A DNA stretch of 64,000 nucleotides from Tilletia caries (taxonomy: Eukaryota; Basidiomycota; Exobasidiomycetes; Tilletiales; Tilletiaceae): positions 310,001-374,000 of the forward strand of contig JALUTQ010000039.1 in NCBI GenBank assembly GCA_032718865.1, read 5' to 3'. Shown piece after piece: positions 47,585 to 58,451 of the stretch. Made by a program: the position numbers and the translations under genes. The notes beneath the pieces were generated by a model. The model was not told the origin of the DNA. It made no database searches and saw nothing but the letters and a program-made list of their open reading frames with translations. The stretch's first letter is position 1; each line of letters begins with the position of its first letter.

Positions 47585-47890
47585 GAGAACATTCAGGAAC
47601 CCGAAACCAATGGCTAATGGACTTCGTAAAGGATGATGCCCATCTCCTCGAACTTTGCGAGAACCTCCGTGCTCTCCGGATTGGGCTCCTCCTGCTCCTA
47701 CTTCTGCTGACTGGAAATCTTCGCCAGCCGAACCATTACCCACAGCAAACGTAGAAGAACATGGTGGTTAGCAATCGCATCCTTGTCCTTGACTTCAATT
47801 CCGAACTGGTATTGATCGAAAACCGAGCGCGCGAGGTTTCGACGTTCTGTGGCAGCCAGCGCCAGCAGAAGGGGAAGAATCTCCATCTAG
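47585..47890 (-). pseudogene. truncated copy of the hypothetical gene at 34624-35340
   Basis: The remaining part corresponds to the C-terminal third: FDQYQFGIEVKDKD, HHVLLRLLWVMVRLAKIS, then QQK followed by an in-frame TAG, EEPNPESTEVL and a second stop in place of Gln before PLV. The join near 47840 connects sequence equivalent to about 34430 with about 35095 of the other arm, so about 660 bp including the N-terminus is gone. Clearly inactive. Confidence 0.85.
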
Positions 47891-49590
47891 GCTTGCCTCT
47901 ACCCTCAGTGATAGCTTCTAATCCTGTTCTGAGCGCTATCTGGTCCTGTTGTGAGCGCTGTCTAGGCCACGAGAGGGGCCATTCTGGTGATGTTGGCGAA
48001 GTGGAGCGTGGGAAATTTGTCGAACGGTTTGGAACACACAATACCACAAAACTTGCCTCACAGCTTTACCACCTTCAACAGACGCAACACCAACGCACAT
48101 CACCGATTGAACAGCTGGAGATGACTCAGCTGATTTTTACCTTCCCTCCCATATCATTTTCGTTGTCCTGGAGAGCGTGCGATGGTATGAACCCGTTTTG
48201 TCGTCAGAAGTTTTCACATTTTCTCTGATCTGCCGCGTCTCAGCTGCGCCTGGCCGCACCCTGGGTCATGAGGAGCACAAGTCCACGAACCTCAGCCATC
48301 CGGGCCCAAATCTTGCGAGGGGTAGCTCAGAAATAATCCATCCGAGCCATTAACACAAATTTGAGCGTGCCTGCTTGCGTTTGTGTCGCGTTGTGGTCGC
48401 TGGAGTCGGATGGGTGGGAGGCGATCTGGGGTGCAGCTGTTCGTGGGAAGTTGAAAATTCGAAACACCGACGAAACGTTCGAAACACCGACAAAACGTTC
48501 ATACCACCTTCTCGCCAACGAAAACCCAGGGAGGAAGCAAGACGCACTCTTCTGTCTTCCGCGAAGGACGAAAACAAGAGAACGGAGTACCTTGAGCAGC
48601 CGGTGTGGTTACTCCTTGAATTTGGGGGCAAACCGGACGTTTTTCCACACACCCCAGATGACCAGCACAGACATCAGAGCTGAGTAAGAGCTAAGATTTC
48701 ATCAGACGGCACATCGATGGGTTTCGCTTTCGTTGACACCTTTTGTCGAAAGACGTCCGACCGGCAGCCATTCGGAGACCATCTTACTGGATCAAGATCC
48801 ATCTGAAAGACACTGGTCGATCCTATTCCAAGTGTGTCATCCAACCGAAGGTGACAACCGCGCGTACCGGCGGACCGGCAGGGAAGCGAGCGAGGTGAAC
48901 ATTGCGTAGATACCACTGGAAGGAGACCGCGATGAGATAAATGGGAATAGAAGAATAGAAGTTGAAGATTCAGTGTCGGTATGGAGCCCGAGAGAACGGA
49001 GGAGGGGGGTGGACTGACATATATCTTTGGCCATTGCCGTCTTGAGTCGTGCTGACTTGGCTCGTGTAGGGTGGAGGGATCTGCGACAACGAAGAACCAA
49101 ACGCAAGGAATGAGGTATTGAGCTGTCTGCCAGAGCGATCGTGGATGCGTCAATACTCAACATCCGTGCTGCGTTAAGGGAGAGCCGGGGAACGGAGGAT
49201 TGTCCTAGGCCCAGCGCGTGGACATCGTGAGAGGCGCCACGAGTCGGCCACTCTGCGGTATGGGAGAGGTCAAGGACCTATTGCTCGACGAGAACTGCAG
49301 CATGAGTAATATCGGTGTCTTGAGCTTGGGGCTGGGGAGAACCAGAAGTTGTCTGTGTCACGGTGGCCACTCGCACTGCTCCTATCGTGCCCGGCTGACT
49401 GCGAAATACGGCCGTTGACACTGAGAGAAATGATGATGGAGATAAGACAGGGAGGAGGATGAGAAAGGAAAGGGGGAAAAGCAAAGCTGTGGACTGTGGA
49501 CTGGGTGTAAAATCGTAGAAGGTCAGCCATGACAGTGTCAGTCTCTATCGGCCCTGTTTCGCAGCAAGGAAGACTAAAGCGCGAGATCCT
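47891..49590. other. non-coding part of IR2 right arm
   Basis: Mirrors 32690-34430. Short frames at 48327-48652 and 48837-49163 partner those in the left arm but change length through small indels. No recognisable gene. Confidence 0.4.
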
Positions 49591-50064
49591 GCAGTTCATG
49601 CTTTCAGAGACGAGGCGGAGAGGAAAAGGAGAGGAACGAAAAGGAAGCATTAGTAGTATCTGGAGGGCAGGCTCAGTGAGAGCATGCTTCGACAAATATC
49701 GATGGCTGGAAGGAAGAAGCGGTGGCATCGTCGAACTTGAGTCGAGGCCGGGACGCAGTCAGCGTCGCATTCGATGCTGTTGCACTTCCTGGCGCCGCGG
49801 ATGGCAGCGACACGACGACGTATTCTGTGAGGATGTATACCAAGTGCACAGAGCGTCGACTGACCGACTGACCGTCGGGGAATGAGATGAGGTGCGGAAG
49901 AGAGCGGAACAGTGCGGAATTAGCCGGGCTGGGTTTCTTATCTAATCTAATCTTGACTCTCTCATATTCCGCTCAGCTTACTTTGGCCTTTGGGAGCTCC
50001 CAGACTTCTGGCTGACGATGCTGGCGACGTCGAGCTCGAGCGTGACCTCGACGGAGCATCACAC
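49591..50064. other. upstream region of the reductase gene
   Basis: Unique sequence after the duplicated arm. No gene seen. The direct repeat CTAATCTAATCT occurs at about 49942-49953; the same motif is at about 45655-45666, next to the inner end of the right arm. Confidence 0.4.
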
Positions 50065-52203
50065 ATGCAAATCCACATCTTGGGCGGCGGTGCGGTTGGG
50101 CAGCTGTTCGCCTTCCACCTGACGCGCACACTCCGCGCAGCATCGTCAATACCGCCGTACTTGCACCGCTTCCTGCCCGCGCCCGACCGATCCGGCACAA
50201 CGATCCACATCCGCAACCCAGGCCTCGCTCAGAAACTCAACGAACAGGGCGGCTTCGTCACTCTCGAGCACGGCGGACACACCCGCGCGCAGGATGGCAT
50301 CGTCGTACAGGGCGGACTCGGCGCACTCCCAGGCGCTCCACCAGCCACCCTGCCAGAGGGAACACGGTCTACCGGTCCTGGCTCGACCTTCCAAGATCAG
50401 CGCAAGTGGAAGCGCATCCTTGCAGCGAGCGCTCAGCACCAACTGCGCACCCACGAACTACAGCAGAGGGACGTCCTTCGCTCCGGAATCTCTCTGTTCG
50501 AACCCGATCGCGGGCCTGAGGCGCACATCGATGCCCTCTTTCTATGCACCAAAGCCGACACAACCTCCTTCGCGCTCGAATCATTATTACCCCGTCTCTC
50601 AGCACGGTCTACCCTCGTCCTGACCCAGAATGGCCTCGGTCTCGCAGATGTCCTCATCGCCAAGCACTTCCCGGACCCACGGCGAAGACCGTGGATCATC
50701 CTCTCCAGCCTGACCCACGGGCTCTATCGGACCCGCCAGAGTGCGCTACATGCTGTACATGCCAGCCTGGGAGATATTCACTTTGGAGTCCTTCCCGACT
50801 TACGCTGTCATTCTTTAGTCGACGGCCTCGAGAAACGGGCAGCATGGCCCGCCACTGCCAACTCAGCATCCTCCACCTCGGATCTCTGGCCGCCAGATAC
50901 GCTCTCTCTCGAGCACATTGATCAACACTTCGCTGCTACATCATCATCCTACTCGATGCACCAAGACGGGTATCAGCCACACGAAGCAAGCACTCTCGTT
51001 CAGACCATCTCGCTCCTCCTCGCAGCCGAAGAACTCAAGGCGACCTGGGACCCTCTCCCAGACTTCCATCGTCGTGCCCTCCGCAAACTTGCTATCAACG
51101 CATGTATCAACCCCCTCACGGCCCTTCTCGAGTGTCAGAATGGAGCTCTTGTCGGCGACGGCGGGAAGGCATCATCCCACTCCTCTCCCAGCAACAGCGC
51201 ACGATGGAGCGAGGCGCAGCGTGAGCGCGGGCAGGAATGTCTGGGCATTATGAAGGATGTTTGTCAGGAGATTAGTGCCGTCGTTCAAGAACGGGCGGGG
51301 CGGACGTGGTGGGCGGCCAGACAGAACGCACATGATCAGGGATCCGGTGAAGCCGCCGGCAACGACGAGCCCGCTAGCTGGTCCGCTTCCGATGTTCTCG
51401 ACTTCACCGCGTCAAGTGCGGCGCGCGCTAACGACGAGTCCTCATCATCCGGCCCGACGAAGATCGACCTGCTACCTCAATCCCTCGTCTCCTCAAATCC
51501 ACTCGACCTTTCCGAGCAATCAGCACCCCCACCTCTCCACCCGACCCTGACCTCCGAAGCCCTCTTCACCGAAGTCCAACGCGTGCTCGACCTCGTTAGG
51601 GAGAACTACTCGAGCATGTACCAAGACGTCGTCCTCAACGGCCGTGCCAGTTCCGAAGTCAGCTTCGTGAATGGCTACGTGCGAAGGATGGCCGATGCGT
51701 TGAACGAGGAGCGGGTCCGGCTTCAAAACCAACAGCGGAACGGGAATGGAAAAGGATCTTCCACCTTCGAGATGAAGGACGTCCACGCGCCCGTCAATCG
51801 GATGCTCGAACGACTCGTCGTGGCGAAATGTGACCTCTTCGGCTCGCTCGCTCTCCCCTCTTCCTCCTCCAAACCGACCCGGTCACCGTCGTTCACCAGC
51901 ATGCGGAACAAGCCCCCGCGGGAGATCCAGGTGCCCGATCGGGAGAGGGTCGGCTATCGGAAGAAGAGGGCGGGCGGGTATGGGCGGCTGTGGGAGTATC
52001 GGCGTCTGGTGCAATTCTTCCGGCAGAAGGAGGCCAAGCGGTTGGAGGGCGAGGGCGACGGCGAGGGCGAGAGCGAGGATGAGCGGTTTGATGATGGTGA
52101 TGGTGGGTGGGAGCAGCGGGGGGATGAGGGCGGGAGAGATCAGGACTGGGCGGATGGGAGAAGAATAGAGGGAGGGCAAGGAGGTGACGGAGGGAGGTCG
52201 TAG
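50065..52203 (+). CDS. 2-dehydropantoate 2-reductase-like protein, long form
   Basis: Intronless frame of 712 aa from the first ATG (50065). The N-terminal Rossmann motif HILGGGAVGQLFA binds NADPH; IDALFLCTKADTT and LVLTQNGLG are the second ketopantoate reductase blocks. The C-terminal helical domain contains FHRRALRKLAINACINPLTA and later FVNGYVRRMA. The enzyme reduces ketopantoate to pantoate in pantothenate synthesis; fungal relatives include mitochondrial translation factors (CBS2-like) without that activity. It is about twice the usual 300-400 aa: disordered Ser-rich sequence is inserted at about residues 370-480 and a Lys/Arg then Asp/Glu/Gly-rich tail is added from about 600. Because of these changes the exact reaction is uncertain. 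Confidence 0.8.
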   Translation: MQIHILGGGAVGQLFAFHLTRTLRAASSIPPYLHRFLPAPDRSGTTIHIRNPGLAQKLNEQGGFVTLEHGGHTRAQDGIVVQGGLGALPGAPPATLPEGTRSTGPGSTFQDQRKWKRILAASAQHQLRTHELQQRDVLRSGISLFEPDRGPEAHIDALFLCTKADTTSFALESLLPRLSARSTLVLTQNGLGLADVLIAKHFPDPRRRPWIILSSLTHGLYRTRQSALHAVHASLGDIHFGVLPDLRCHSLVDGLEKRAAWPATANSASSTSDLWPPDTLSLEHIDQHFAATSSSYSMHQDGYQPHEASTLVQTISLLLAAEELKATWDPLPDFHRRALRKLAINACINPLTALLECQNGALVGDGGKASSHSSPSNSARWSEAQRERGQECLGIMKDVCQEISAVVQERAGRTWWAARQNAHDQGSGEAAGNDEPASWSASDVLDFTASSAARANDESSSSGPTKIDLLPQSLVSSNPLDLSEQSAPPPLHPTLTSEALFTEVQRVLDLVRENYSSMYQDVVLNGRASSEVSFVNGYVRRMADALNEERVRLQNQQRNGNGKGSSTFEMKDVHAPVNRMLERLVVAKCDLFGSLALPSSSSKPTRSPSFTSMRNKPPREIQVPDRERVGYRKKRAGGYGRLWEYRRLVQFFRQKEAKRLEGEGDGEGESEDERFDDGDGGWEQRGDEGGRDQDWADGRRIEGGQGGDGGRS

Positions 52204-52714
52204 GTGGGCGAAGTCGATGGGGGCTGCCAACGGAATGCAGAATGAGGAACGCACACCCTTCGTGGAGTGAGCTCACACGCGAGGGATGCTTTTAGTGATG
52301 CGTCCGCCGGATGGCTCTCGCTTCCGCTTCCGCTTCCTTGTGCTCGCTCAGCGCTCAGCTAGTCCACCACAAATCACCATTCACAAAGCACAACGTTGCC
52401 TCTGGGCTCCGGCAGCTCAGGCACCCGTATAAAGCTCGATGAACTCAGTCCGCTCCGGTCTATCTCATCTGCGCAGCACGACGCGCAGGCCACGGTCTTT
52501 TCTCGTCTGCAGCTTGGCGTTTTCGGGCTTCTCTTGTCACTTCTGACCAAGCCGACTTGCGAGTTTGCGACGCGCAGGATCGCTGATTTGCCTGACCCTT
52601 CGTCTCATCTCACATCTCCTTCCTTCTCTTCGCACTCCAGCTCTGTTCTTCCTTATATATACCACTCTGTCTGCATCTTCCCCCCTCCCTCTCCTATGCC
52701 CTCAGTGTCCAAAT
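52204..52714. other. intergenic
   Basis: Contains a TATA-like TATATATA at about 52655 ahead of the unclear gene below. No other support for a gene, although a frame is open through part of it. Confidence 0.4.
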
Positions 52715-53612
52715 ATGGCTTTGATCAGATTCGACATCGAGTTTCGCTCAGGCGGCGAGCAGTCGCCCTTTTTCGGTCGTGCTCAGCAGAAACCCCTTCC
52801 GGAAAACTTCCTCGGCTTAGAGTCGCACATCGTCCGCACAGTCGACCTGATCGAGCTTGGCGCGGAAAGCCAGAGGAGGCGGGGATCAGCAGCTTCAGCA
52901 GTAGCAGCAGCAGCAAGAGCCAGAAGTCCGACCCGAAGCCTGCTTTGAGCATGGACGGACTGGCCCAAGCTATCGGATGCATGATCAAACCTGATGTCAA
53001 GGCGTTTTACGGGAAGGATTGGGCAACGTCTGCGATGGCGATCTCGTGGACAGTGCCTTCCGAACCCGGTCGAATGCCCGATTTGCCTGGTACAATGGGA
53101 GGGAGTAAGATCATCATCCGCAGTGGTATGTATTTGGCATGTCCTATGCGTATGGGCGCGGAAGTTGACCAACATCTTTGGACAGACAAGGATGTCAATG
53201 GCTTTGTTCGAGCTTTCTGGCCGAAGGGATTCGATCGCGACGCTGTCTGCCTGCCTCGCCTCAAGGTCTGCTTTTGGAGTGCTGCTCCCCCTCCGATGAA
53301 CCCACACCTGATGTAAGAAGACGTTCTCACTGCTAAGGGTAAGCATCGTCAGTGTTTCCCAGGCAAGTTGAGCGTGAGTGGGAAGACCAAAGGGGGAGAA
53401 GCAATACCCGGACGTCCTTCTACTTCCTTCCCGTGCCTCTCGTCCTTGTGTTTCCTGTCCAAACCTTCGACTGACAACTTGTCTCTTCTCCTTCCCTTTC
53501 TCAGGCGCTATTATTCGAGACGACGGCGAGGGGTTGCAGACTGCTGTCAACGCCGTTCGAAGCTGCTGCCTCTCTGCATCAAGATTCCAAAATGACCGTC
53601 CAGGTCGCCAAG
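52715..53612 (+). CDS. unclear small gene, structure uncertain
   Basis: ATG at 52715 (MALIRFDIEFRSGGEQSPFF) follows a TATA box by about 55 nt. The frame must shift by one near 52850 to continue into the better-looking stretch KAFYGKDWATSAMAISWTVP, LPGTMGGSKIIIRS. A 60-nt GTATGT...GGACAG intron (53126-53185) then leads to DKDVNGFVRAFWPKGFDRDA, and another joins GAIIRDDGEGLQTAVNAVRS, which ends at a stop near 53612. I could not find convincing splice sites for the first shift. No recognised family. Either a real multi-exon gene of about 200 aa or a degraded one. Confidence 0.35.
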
Positions 53613-54106
53613 CGTTGTAAAGGCACCTTTCCTCTTAACGCTTAACGACCTGCTACTGTTCTTTCTCTTTGCGGCTCTTTTTCCCACGCTTCTTGTCAAG
53701 CAAGTTTCGCAATCAAAGTCATGCGATCCGCTGTCCTTTGACCAACTGAGAATCAAACAACCCTGTTCAGATACATGCTGCCTGCTCTGGCGGCGTCGAA
53801 GGGATATAGTGTAATGGGCCCAAGGAGCTGGACAGACAAATAGGTGGCGGTTGATAGATACCGAACGTTTGGGAGATGGGGGACAAGGAAAAGAGAACAC
53901 CCAATGACCGAGCTTCGAGATAGCAGGAGGAGGAGGACTGAGAGCGGGATTAAAGCGTGCTCTGCTCGACGATGAACGGGAGGAGCGAGTCCAGGTAGGA
54001 AAAAGAGAATGGAAAAGAGGATGGTGGAAGGGAGGTGAACAAGGATCAACGAACGTGGCGCAGGGCAGCACGCTATGCCCACCACAACGCATCAACGCAT
54101 GCTCCC
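53613..54106. other. intergenic
   Basis: 3' region shared by the unclear gene and the secreted protein on the opposite strand. No gene recognised. Confidence 0.4.
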
Positions 54107-54724
54107 TCACGCCGTCGTCGAGTTGTACCCCAAATTAGTGGCAGGTTTGCAGGCGCCCTGATGCAGAACCGTGTGAGGGGGGAAAGCACCCGCCTCAAAA
54201 GGAATCTGCAAAACAGTCGTGCCCGCATCCCAGTCCGAAAAGTGTCCCGTCTTGCTGCTCGAATCGGCCGCAATGACACCCAACCCTGCTCCACCTCGTA
54301 CCGTAGCCGTGTCGTTCGGCAATCGGATGGCGGCGCCTCCACTGATAATGAAGACGTACTGCGGGTACGGAGCGACGTGTGCTGTGCCTGGCGAGAGACT
54401 TGGGAAGTAGGTGTAGGTCGCATTGGCGAGATTGCCGAGCTGAGTTTGGACGCTGCCCGTCGTTCCTTGCTGGGGAGAGACCTGGAATGCCCGAGAGAGC
54501 TGCCAGCATTCGAACCGGCTCACGGCCGCGTTTGGATCGGAGGCGTTCGAAGTTGGGGAAAGGTGGGCCGGTCCGCCGAGGACGGCTGTGAAGATCAGGT
54601 GATCCGGCAAGGACGAGGACGATTTGGCTCGGTTGGGAAGCTCCTCGACGGACGAGGCTTGGGCGGCGGAGGAGAGTGCCAGGGCTGCGAGGACCGCGGA
54701 GAAGAGGGAAGTTGAGAAGATCAT
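54107..54724 (-). CDS. secreted protein, cupin-like
   Basis: Single exon, 205 aa. Signal peptide MIFSTSLFSAVLAALALSSA with cleavage near AQAS. The mature part contains GNLANATYTYFPSLSPG, then APYPQYVFIISGGAAIRLPN and ends GACKPATNLGYNSTTA. The APYPQ...FIISGGA...LPN block resembles the beta-barrel core of small cupin-type proteins that fungi secrete; metal-binding His residues are not obvious, so an enzyme activity is not assumed. Two sequons (NATY, NDT). TATA element (TATATAAAAG on the minus strand, about 54832-54841) about 110 nt upstream. Only two Cys. Confidence 0.75.
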   Translation of the reverse strand: MIFSTSLFSAVLAALALSSAAQASSVEELPNRAKSSSSLPDHLIFTAVLGGPAHLSPTSNASDPNAAVSRFECWQLSRAFQVSPQQGTTGSVQTQLGNLANATYTYFPSLSPGTAHVAPYPQYVFIISGGAAIRLPNDTATVRGGAGLGVIAADSSSKTGHFSDWDAGTTVLQIPFEAGAFPPHTVLHQGACKPATNLGYNSTTA

Positions 54725-55447
54725 GGCTGTTTGGGGCAGGAAGGGCTAAGGTGGCAAGTGGAGGGGAGGAAAAGCGTCAACTATGAGTGGATGGAGCAAA
54801 AAGGTCAGCATGTATTCGCTTCTGCCCCTTTTATATACCCTCCCGCCCTGTTCACGTCCTCTAGACACGTTCACTTGTTCAACTGTACTACTTGACGCAA
54901 CCTTCCGAAGTCATCGGTCCCGGACCCCCTGGCACGCAGGCAGAGAGAAGTGTCGAACGATCTTCGGGAACACGAGAGGCCGATGCGTCCCGGCACGGCT
55001 GTGTGCTCGGCGCCGCCCACCGACGTCTTCTGAACCTGATCTTCCCCGTCCGAGCATCCGGTCCCTTCAGCATCCGGTCCATGGGTCATGGATGATGACC
55101 TTGCCGGGATGCGGTTCGATGCCGGCGGCGCCCTGATGAGGAAAGATGAGTGTGCGGTCGCGTCGTTTGCCTTTCGTGTCTGTCAGCGTTGCTGACGCTC
55201 CCCCTTTTCCCACGCGCCCACACCGCCGGCTAACCCCTTCCATGCTCACGTCTTTCCTTCCCCATCTCTCCACGCTCCGCTGAGCCCACAACGCTGAGCA
55301 GCTGAGCAGAAGGTAGGTGGAACGAAGAGGTCGTAAAAGATGCCATGAATCCATAGGCCTGGATAAGCATTGTCCAAAGGGTAGAAGTACATACAAAAGA
55401 AAGGAGGAAAAGTACAAGAAGGGAAAGTCATCGGGGGCACACACGAT
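54725..55447. other. intergenic, promoter of the secreted protein and 3' flank of MVP1
   Basis: The TATA element at about 54832 belongs to the secreted gene. The rest (54900-55440) has no supported coding sequence. Confidence 0.4.
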
Positions 55448-58117
55448 TCACAGCTCCATCAACAACATCTCAAGCGCATGCAAACCCGCTCCAAACTCCT
55501 CCATCACGAAGGCCCGCTCCTCCTTGGTCCACCGCTTCCAAATGGCCCGGATGCCCTCGGCAGACGCATCGTGCACGTACCGCAGCTCGTTCCAGAGCAC
55601 CCACTGCGTATGTGTCCTCCGGGCAAGGAGCTGCGAGACGAGCTGGGCGTCGTTCGCCAGTGCCGTGCGGAGCGTCTTCACCTGCTCCTGCTCGTACGTC
55701 GTCAGATTCGCACGGGGCTGTTGTTGTGACGTTGTTGCCGAGATCGGGGCGGTGATCTCGGAGTTGTTGGCTGAGTCCGACGAGCCGGCGCGTTGGTTGT
55801 TGTTCGCGGCGTCGGGGACGAGGAGGGAGGAGAGCTTGTGTTGGTTTTGCTCGATGCGGCGCTTGATGGCGTCTACGTTGTCCGGGCCGAGCTTGTCCCA
55901 GCGGTGCAGCAGGTCGCGGAATGCGGCCCATAGATCTCGTTGATACTGATTTTCGAAGACCCATTAGGAATAGCATTCAGGATCCACCCAAATGCAAGAA
56001 AGTGCTCCCAGGGAAGAACGAGAGGACTCACCTTGATATCTTCCAGCGTACTAGAGAGCGAACTCGTAGCCCTCGCCTTCATCCCTTCCGACCAGTCCCC
56101 ACACGCACGCGCGACTTTGCGAATGCTCTCCTCGGCTGACGTCGCGTTCCGATTATCCGCAAACAAGTCATCCTCACCCATCGACTCGTCCCCAAAGCCA
56201 CCACCACCATGTTGTGCGCCCATGAACTCGCCCGCCCGTCCGTCCTCCGAACTAGAAGGCTCCATCATGCCCGCAGCGAGGAAACTGCTGTGTCGGGCCG
56301 AGGCGCCAAAGCCTGATCCCGATCCCGAGGCGGGAGGGACACCCGGCGCGCCATACGGCCCGGACGAAGCGAACATCGACGCCCTCTGCCGTTCGTTCCT
56401 CCTCTTATACGCGCGTCCCAACGTGCCCGCCCCCGCCCCCCCACCGACCAACTCCGGCCTCCACCGCCTCCCCTCCATACTAGCCAACTCGCCCAGGATA
56501 TTACTCATGCGCTTCCAATCAAGCCCCTCGGCCTCGCGGCGGCGGGCGATGCGGTCGAAGAGGGCGGTCAGGACCCGCCAGCGCTCGACGAGGGTGGTCA
56601 GGACGGCGCGGGTGCGTTGGATCTTGGCGGGGATGAGGTCGGAGGGGATGGACATTTCTTCTACTTCGGTTAAGGGGTGGGAGTAGGCTTCTTCGGGGCA
56701 GAGTGGGGGGTCGCGGCTTGAGCGCCAATGGGTCAGGGTCTGTATTGGAGGAAAAAGGTTGTGAGCATGTGCGTCGACGAGCCTGAAAGGGAGATTGAAA
56801 CTTACCTGTGCTTCGGACAAGAATACGATAACCACGTCGTCCTTGGAAAGGACAGGATGACAGCTGCAGCGAATGAGGAAGATGGAGGGTCAGGAAAGAT
56901 CTTGTACACAGTATGAAGGAGTGTATACTAACAAAAGCGCGCGTATGTAACGCTGCAGCCCTTTTCTCCGTTGCTCTAAGAAGGAGTTGTCATTGGAAAG
57001 ATGTGGTCCTGGGAGGGGCACTGGTATGAGAAGTGCAGAGAGATGCTCAGTCTATAATGCAGTCAAGCTCTTAGGATGATAACGACGTACTGGTGACGCG
57101 TTTGGGTGGGAGAGAAGGCAGACATCGGAAAGGGTATCGTTTGATAAGAATATCGGCAAGCCAAGTGAAATCCGAGTATCTGCGTTCGACTTCGATCTGA
57201 CGACCGGCGTCGGTGTGATGCTGCACGATGGCGCTGTCGGCCAGACCGACGAGACCGGAGGGGGGCGTGCTGATGATGTAGGTGTTGTGCTGGGTGAAGA
57301 GCTGGACGACGACATTTGTGGATTCGGAGGTGGGCGATGAGGAGAGGCGGACTGTGGGCATGGGGACGATGCCGTCGCCTGCCGCGCCTGAGTGCGGATT
57401 GCTGACATAGTTGGATCCGAGGGAATTCCAGCCTGCGCTCGCACTGGGAGGCAGACCGGAAGTGGCTCCTGCACCGGGCATGTTGGGCAACCCCGCGGGA
57501 GGCTTGAGGGAAGAGTAGATGACGGGTGCCTGCGCATGTCCATTACCGCCTGCGCCTGTGGACCCATCGACAGACGAGTTGGCGCCGCCCCAGCTCGCGC
57601 TGGCAGCGGGCGACTGTGCGCGTCCGGAGTAGTTGTAGCGCTGAGGGAGCTGTCGACCTGAGGAGACGTAGGGGGAGGGGGAGGAGAGGAGGGCCCCGCC
57701 GGCTGCGAAGGGGGCGATTCCTGCTGCGCCGCTTGAGCCCCAGGGATCAGCCGCTGTGCCGTGGGAGGACATGGTGTCGGTGCGAACGGCGTGTGGACGG
57801 GTGTATGTGGAGGGAAGGCGGGGCCCGGGCCCGGGCCCGGGCGCTGGGGCTGTAGGAGCGAGGGAGATCTCATTCGCGAGAGTCTGGCCTGCTGCTCCGA
57901 CGGCCGACCATCCTGTGGGCGACGTTGCTGATGAAGGTGGCAGGCCTTCGCGCTGTTGTTGTTGTTCCTCACCCTCGCCCTCGCCGGCGTCGGGGTGTTC
58001 TGGGATGACTCGTTCGGAAGGCGTGTGCGTGTGCGTGCGCTCTGCTGTTGCTGATGTTGCTGCCCACGCGTGTATGGCAGACGAGCCTGACGGCGGCGAG
58101 CGCGGCTCGTTGAACAT
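55448..58117 (-). CDS. MVP1: sorting nexin MVP1 (PX-BAR, SNX8-like)
   Basis: Exons complement 58117..57091, 57020..56933, 56863..56806, 56739..56032 and 55945..55448, in phase, encode 792 aa. A 270-residue disordered N-terminus precedes the PX domain: VVQLFTQHNTYIISTPP, then IEVERRYSDFTWLADILIKR with YPFRCLPSLPPKRV. The domain is finished in the small exons (SFLEQRRKGLQRYIRAL; HPVLSKDDVVIVFLSEAQ). The C-terminal BAR-like helices include WRVLTALFDRIARRREAEGL, RDLWAAFRDLLHRWDKLGPD and end FGAGLHALEMLLMEL. PX binds PI3P on endosomes; MVP1 recycles cargo from endosomes to Golgi. Exon 3 uses the less usual GTTAGT donor before it. A Ser/Gly-rich insertion lies in the BAR region. Divergent from the SNF2 gene. 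Confidence 0.92.
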
Positions 58118-58451
58118 GGCTGTGTGAGTGAGTGAGGGAGTGAGGGAGTGAGGGAGTGAGAGGTGGACGTCGAGGTCAGTAGGTAGTCAGTCAGTCAGGA
58201 GCTCAGTGAGTGAGTGAGTGAGCAAGTGAGCAAGTGAGTGACAATCGTTGCGCAACGATTTGCAGCCACGTGGCAGCCGACAACGCGCTGACAACGCGTC
58301 GCGCGTGTGCTGAGCGTGAGCGTGCCTCGAAGTCGACTGACTGACTCGCTTGAGATTCGAAGCAACACTTCCGTCTCATCCTTCCCTTTTTTTACTCTCA
58401 CTCACTCAGTCACTCACTCAGCACAGCACAGCGCAACGCAGTCAAGTCGCC
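58118..58451. promoter_or_regulatory. divergent promoter with (GTGA)n on both sides
   Basis: 334 bp between MVP1 (minus) and the SNF2 gene (plus). GTGAGTGA/GAGGGAGTGA repeats at 58124-58162 and 58203-58240 precede MVP1; CTCACTCACTCAGTCACTCA at about 58398-58417 precedes the SNF2 gene. So each gene has the CACT-type repeat on its own sense strand shortly before the ATG. Confidence 0.6.

Larger units (their letters stand above)
45755..49590. repeat. right arm of segmental inverted duplication (IR2)
   Basis: Inverted copy of 32690-37437, shortened to about 3.8 kb. Contents from the inner end: a fragment of RRP42 (promoter and first codons), the intact ADH gene, a truncated copy of the unknown gene, and non-coding sequence. 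A deletion of about 660 bp removed most of the unknown gene. The inner breakpoint is at CGTCGAC (45755-45761), the reverse of the left one. Confidence 0.9.
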
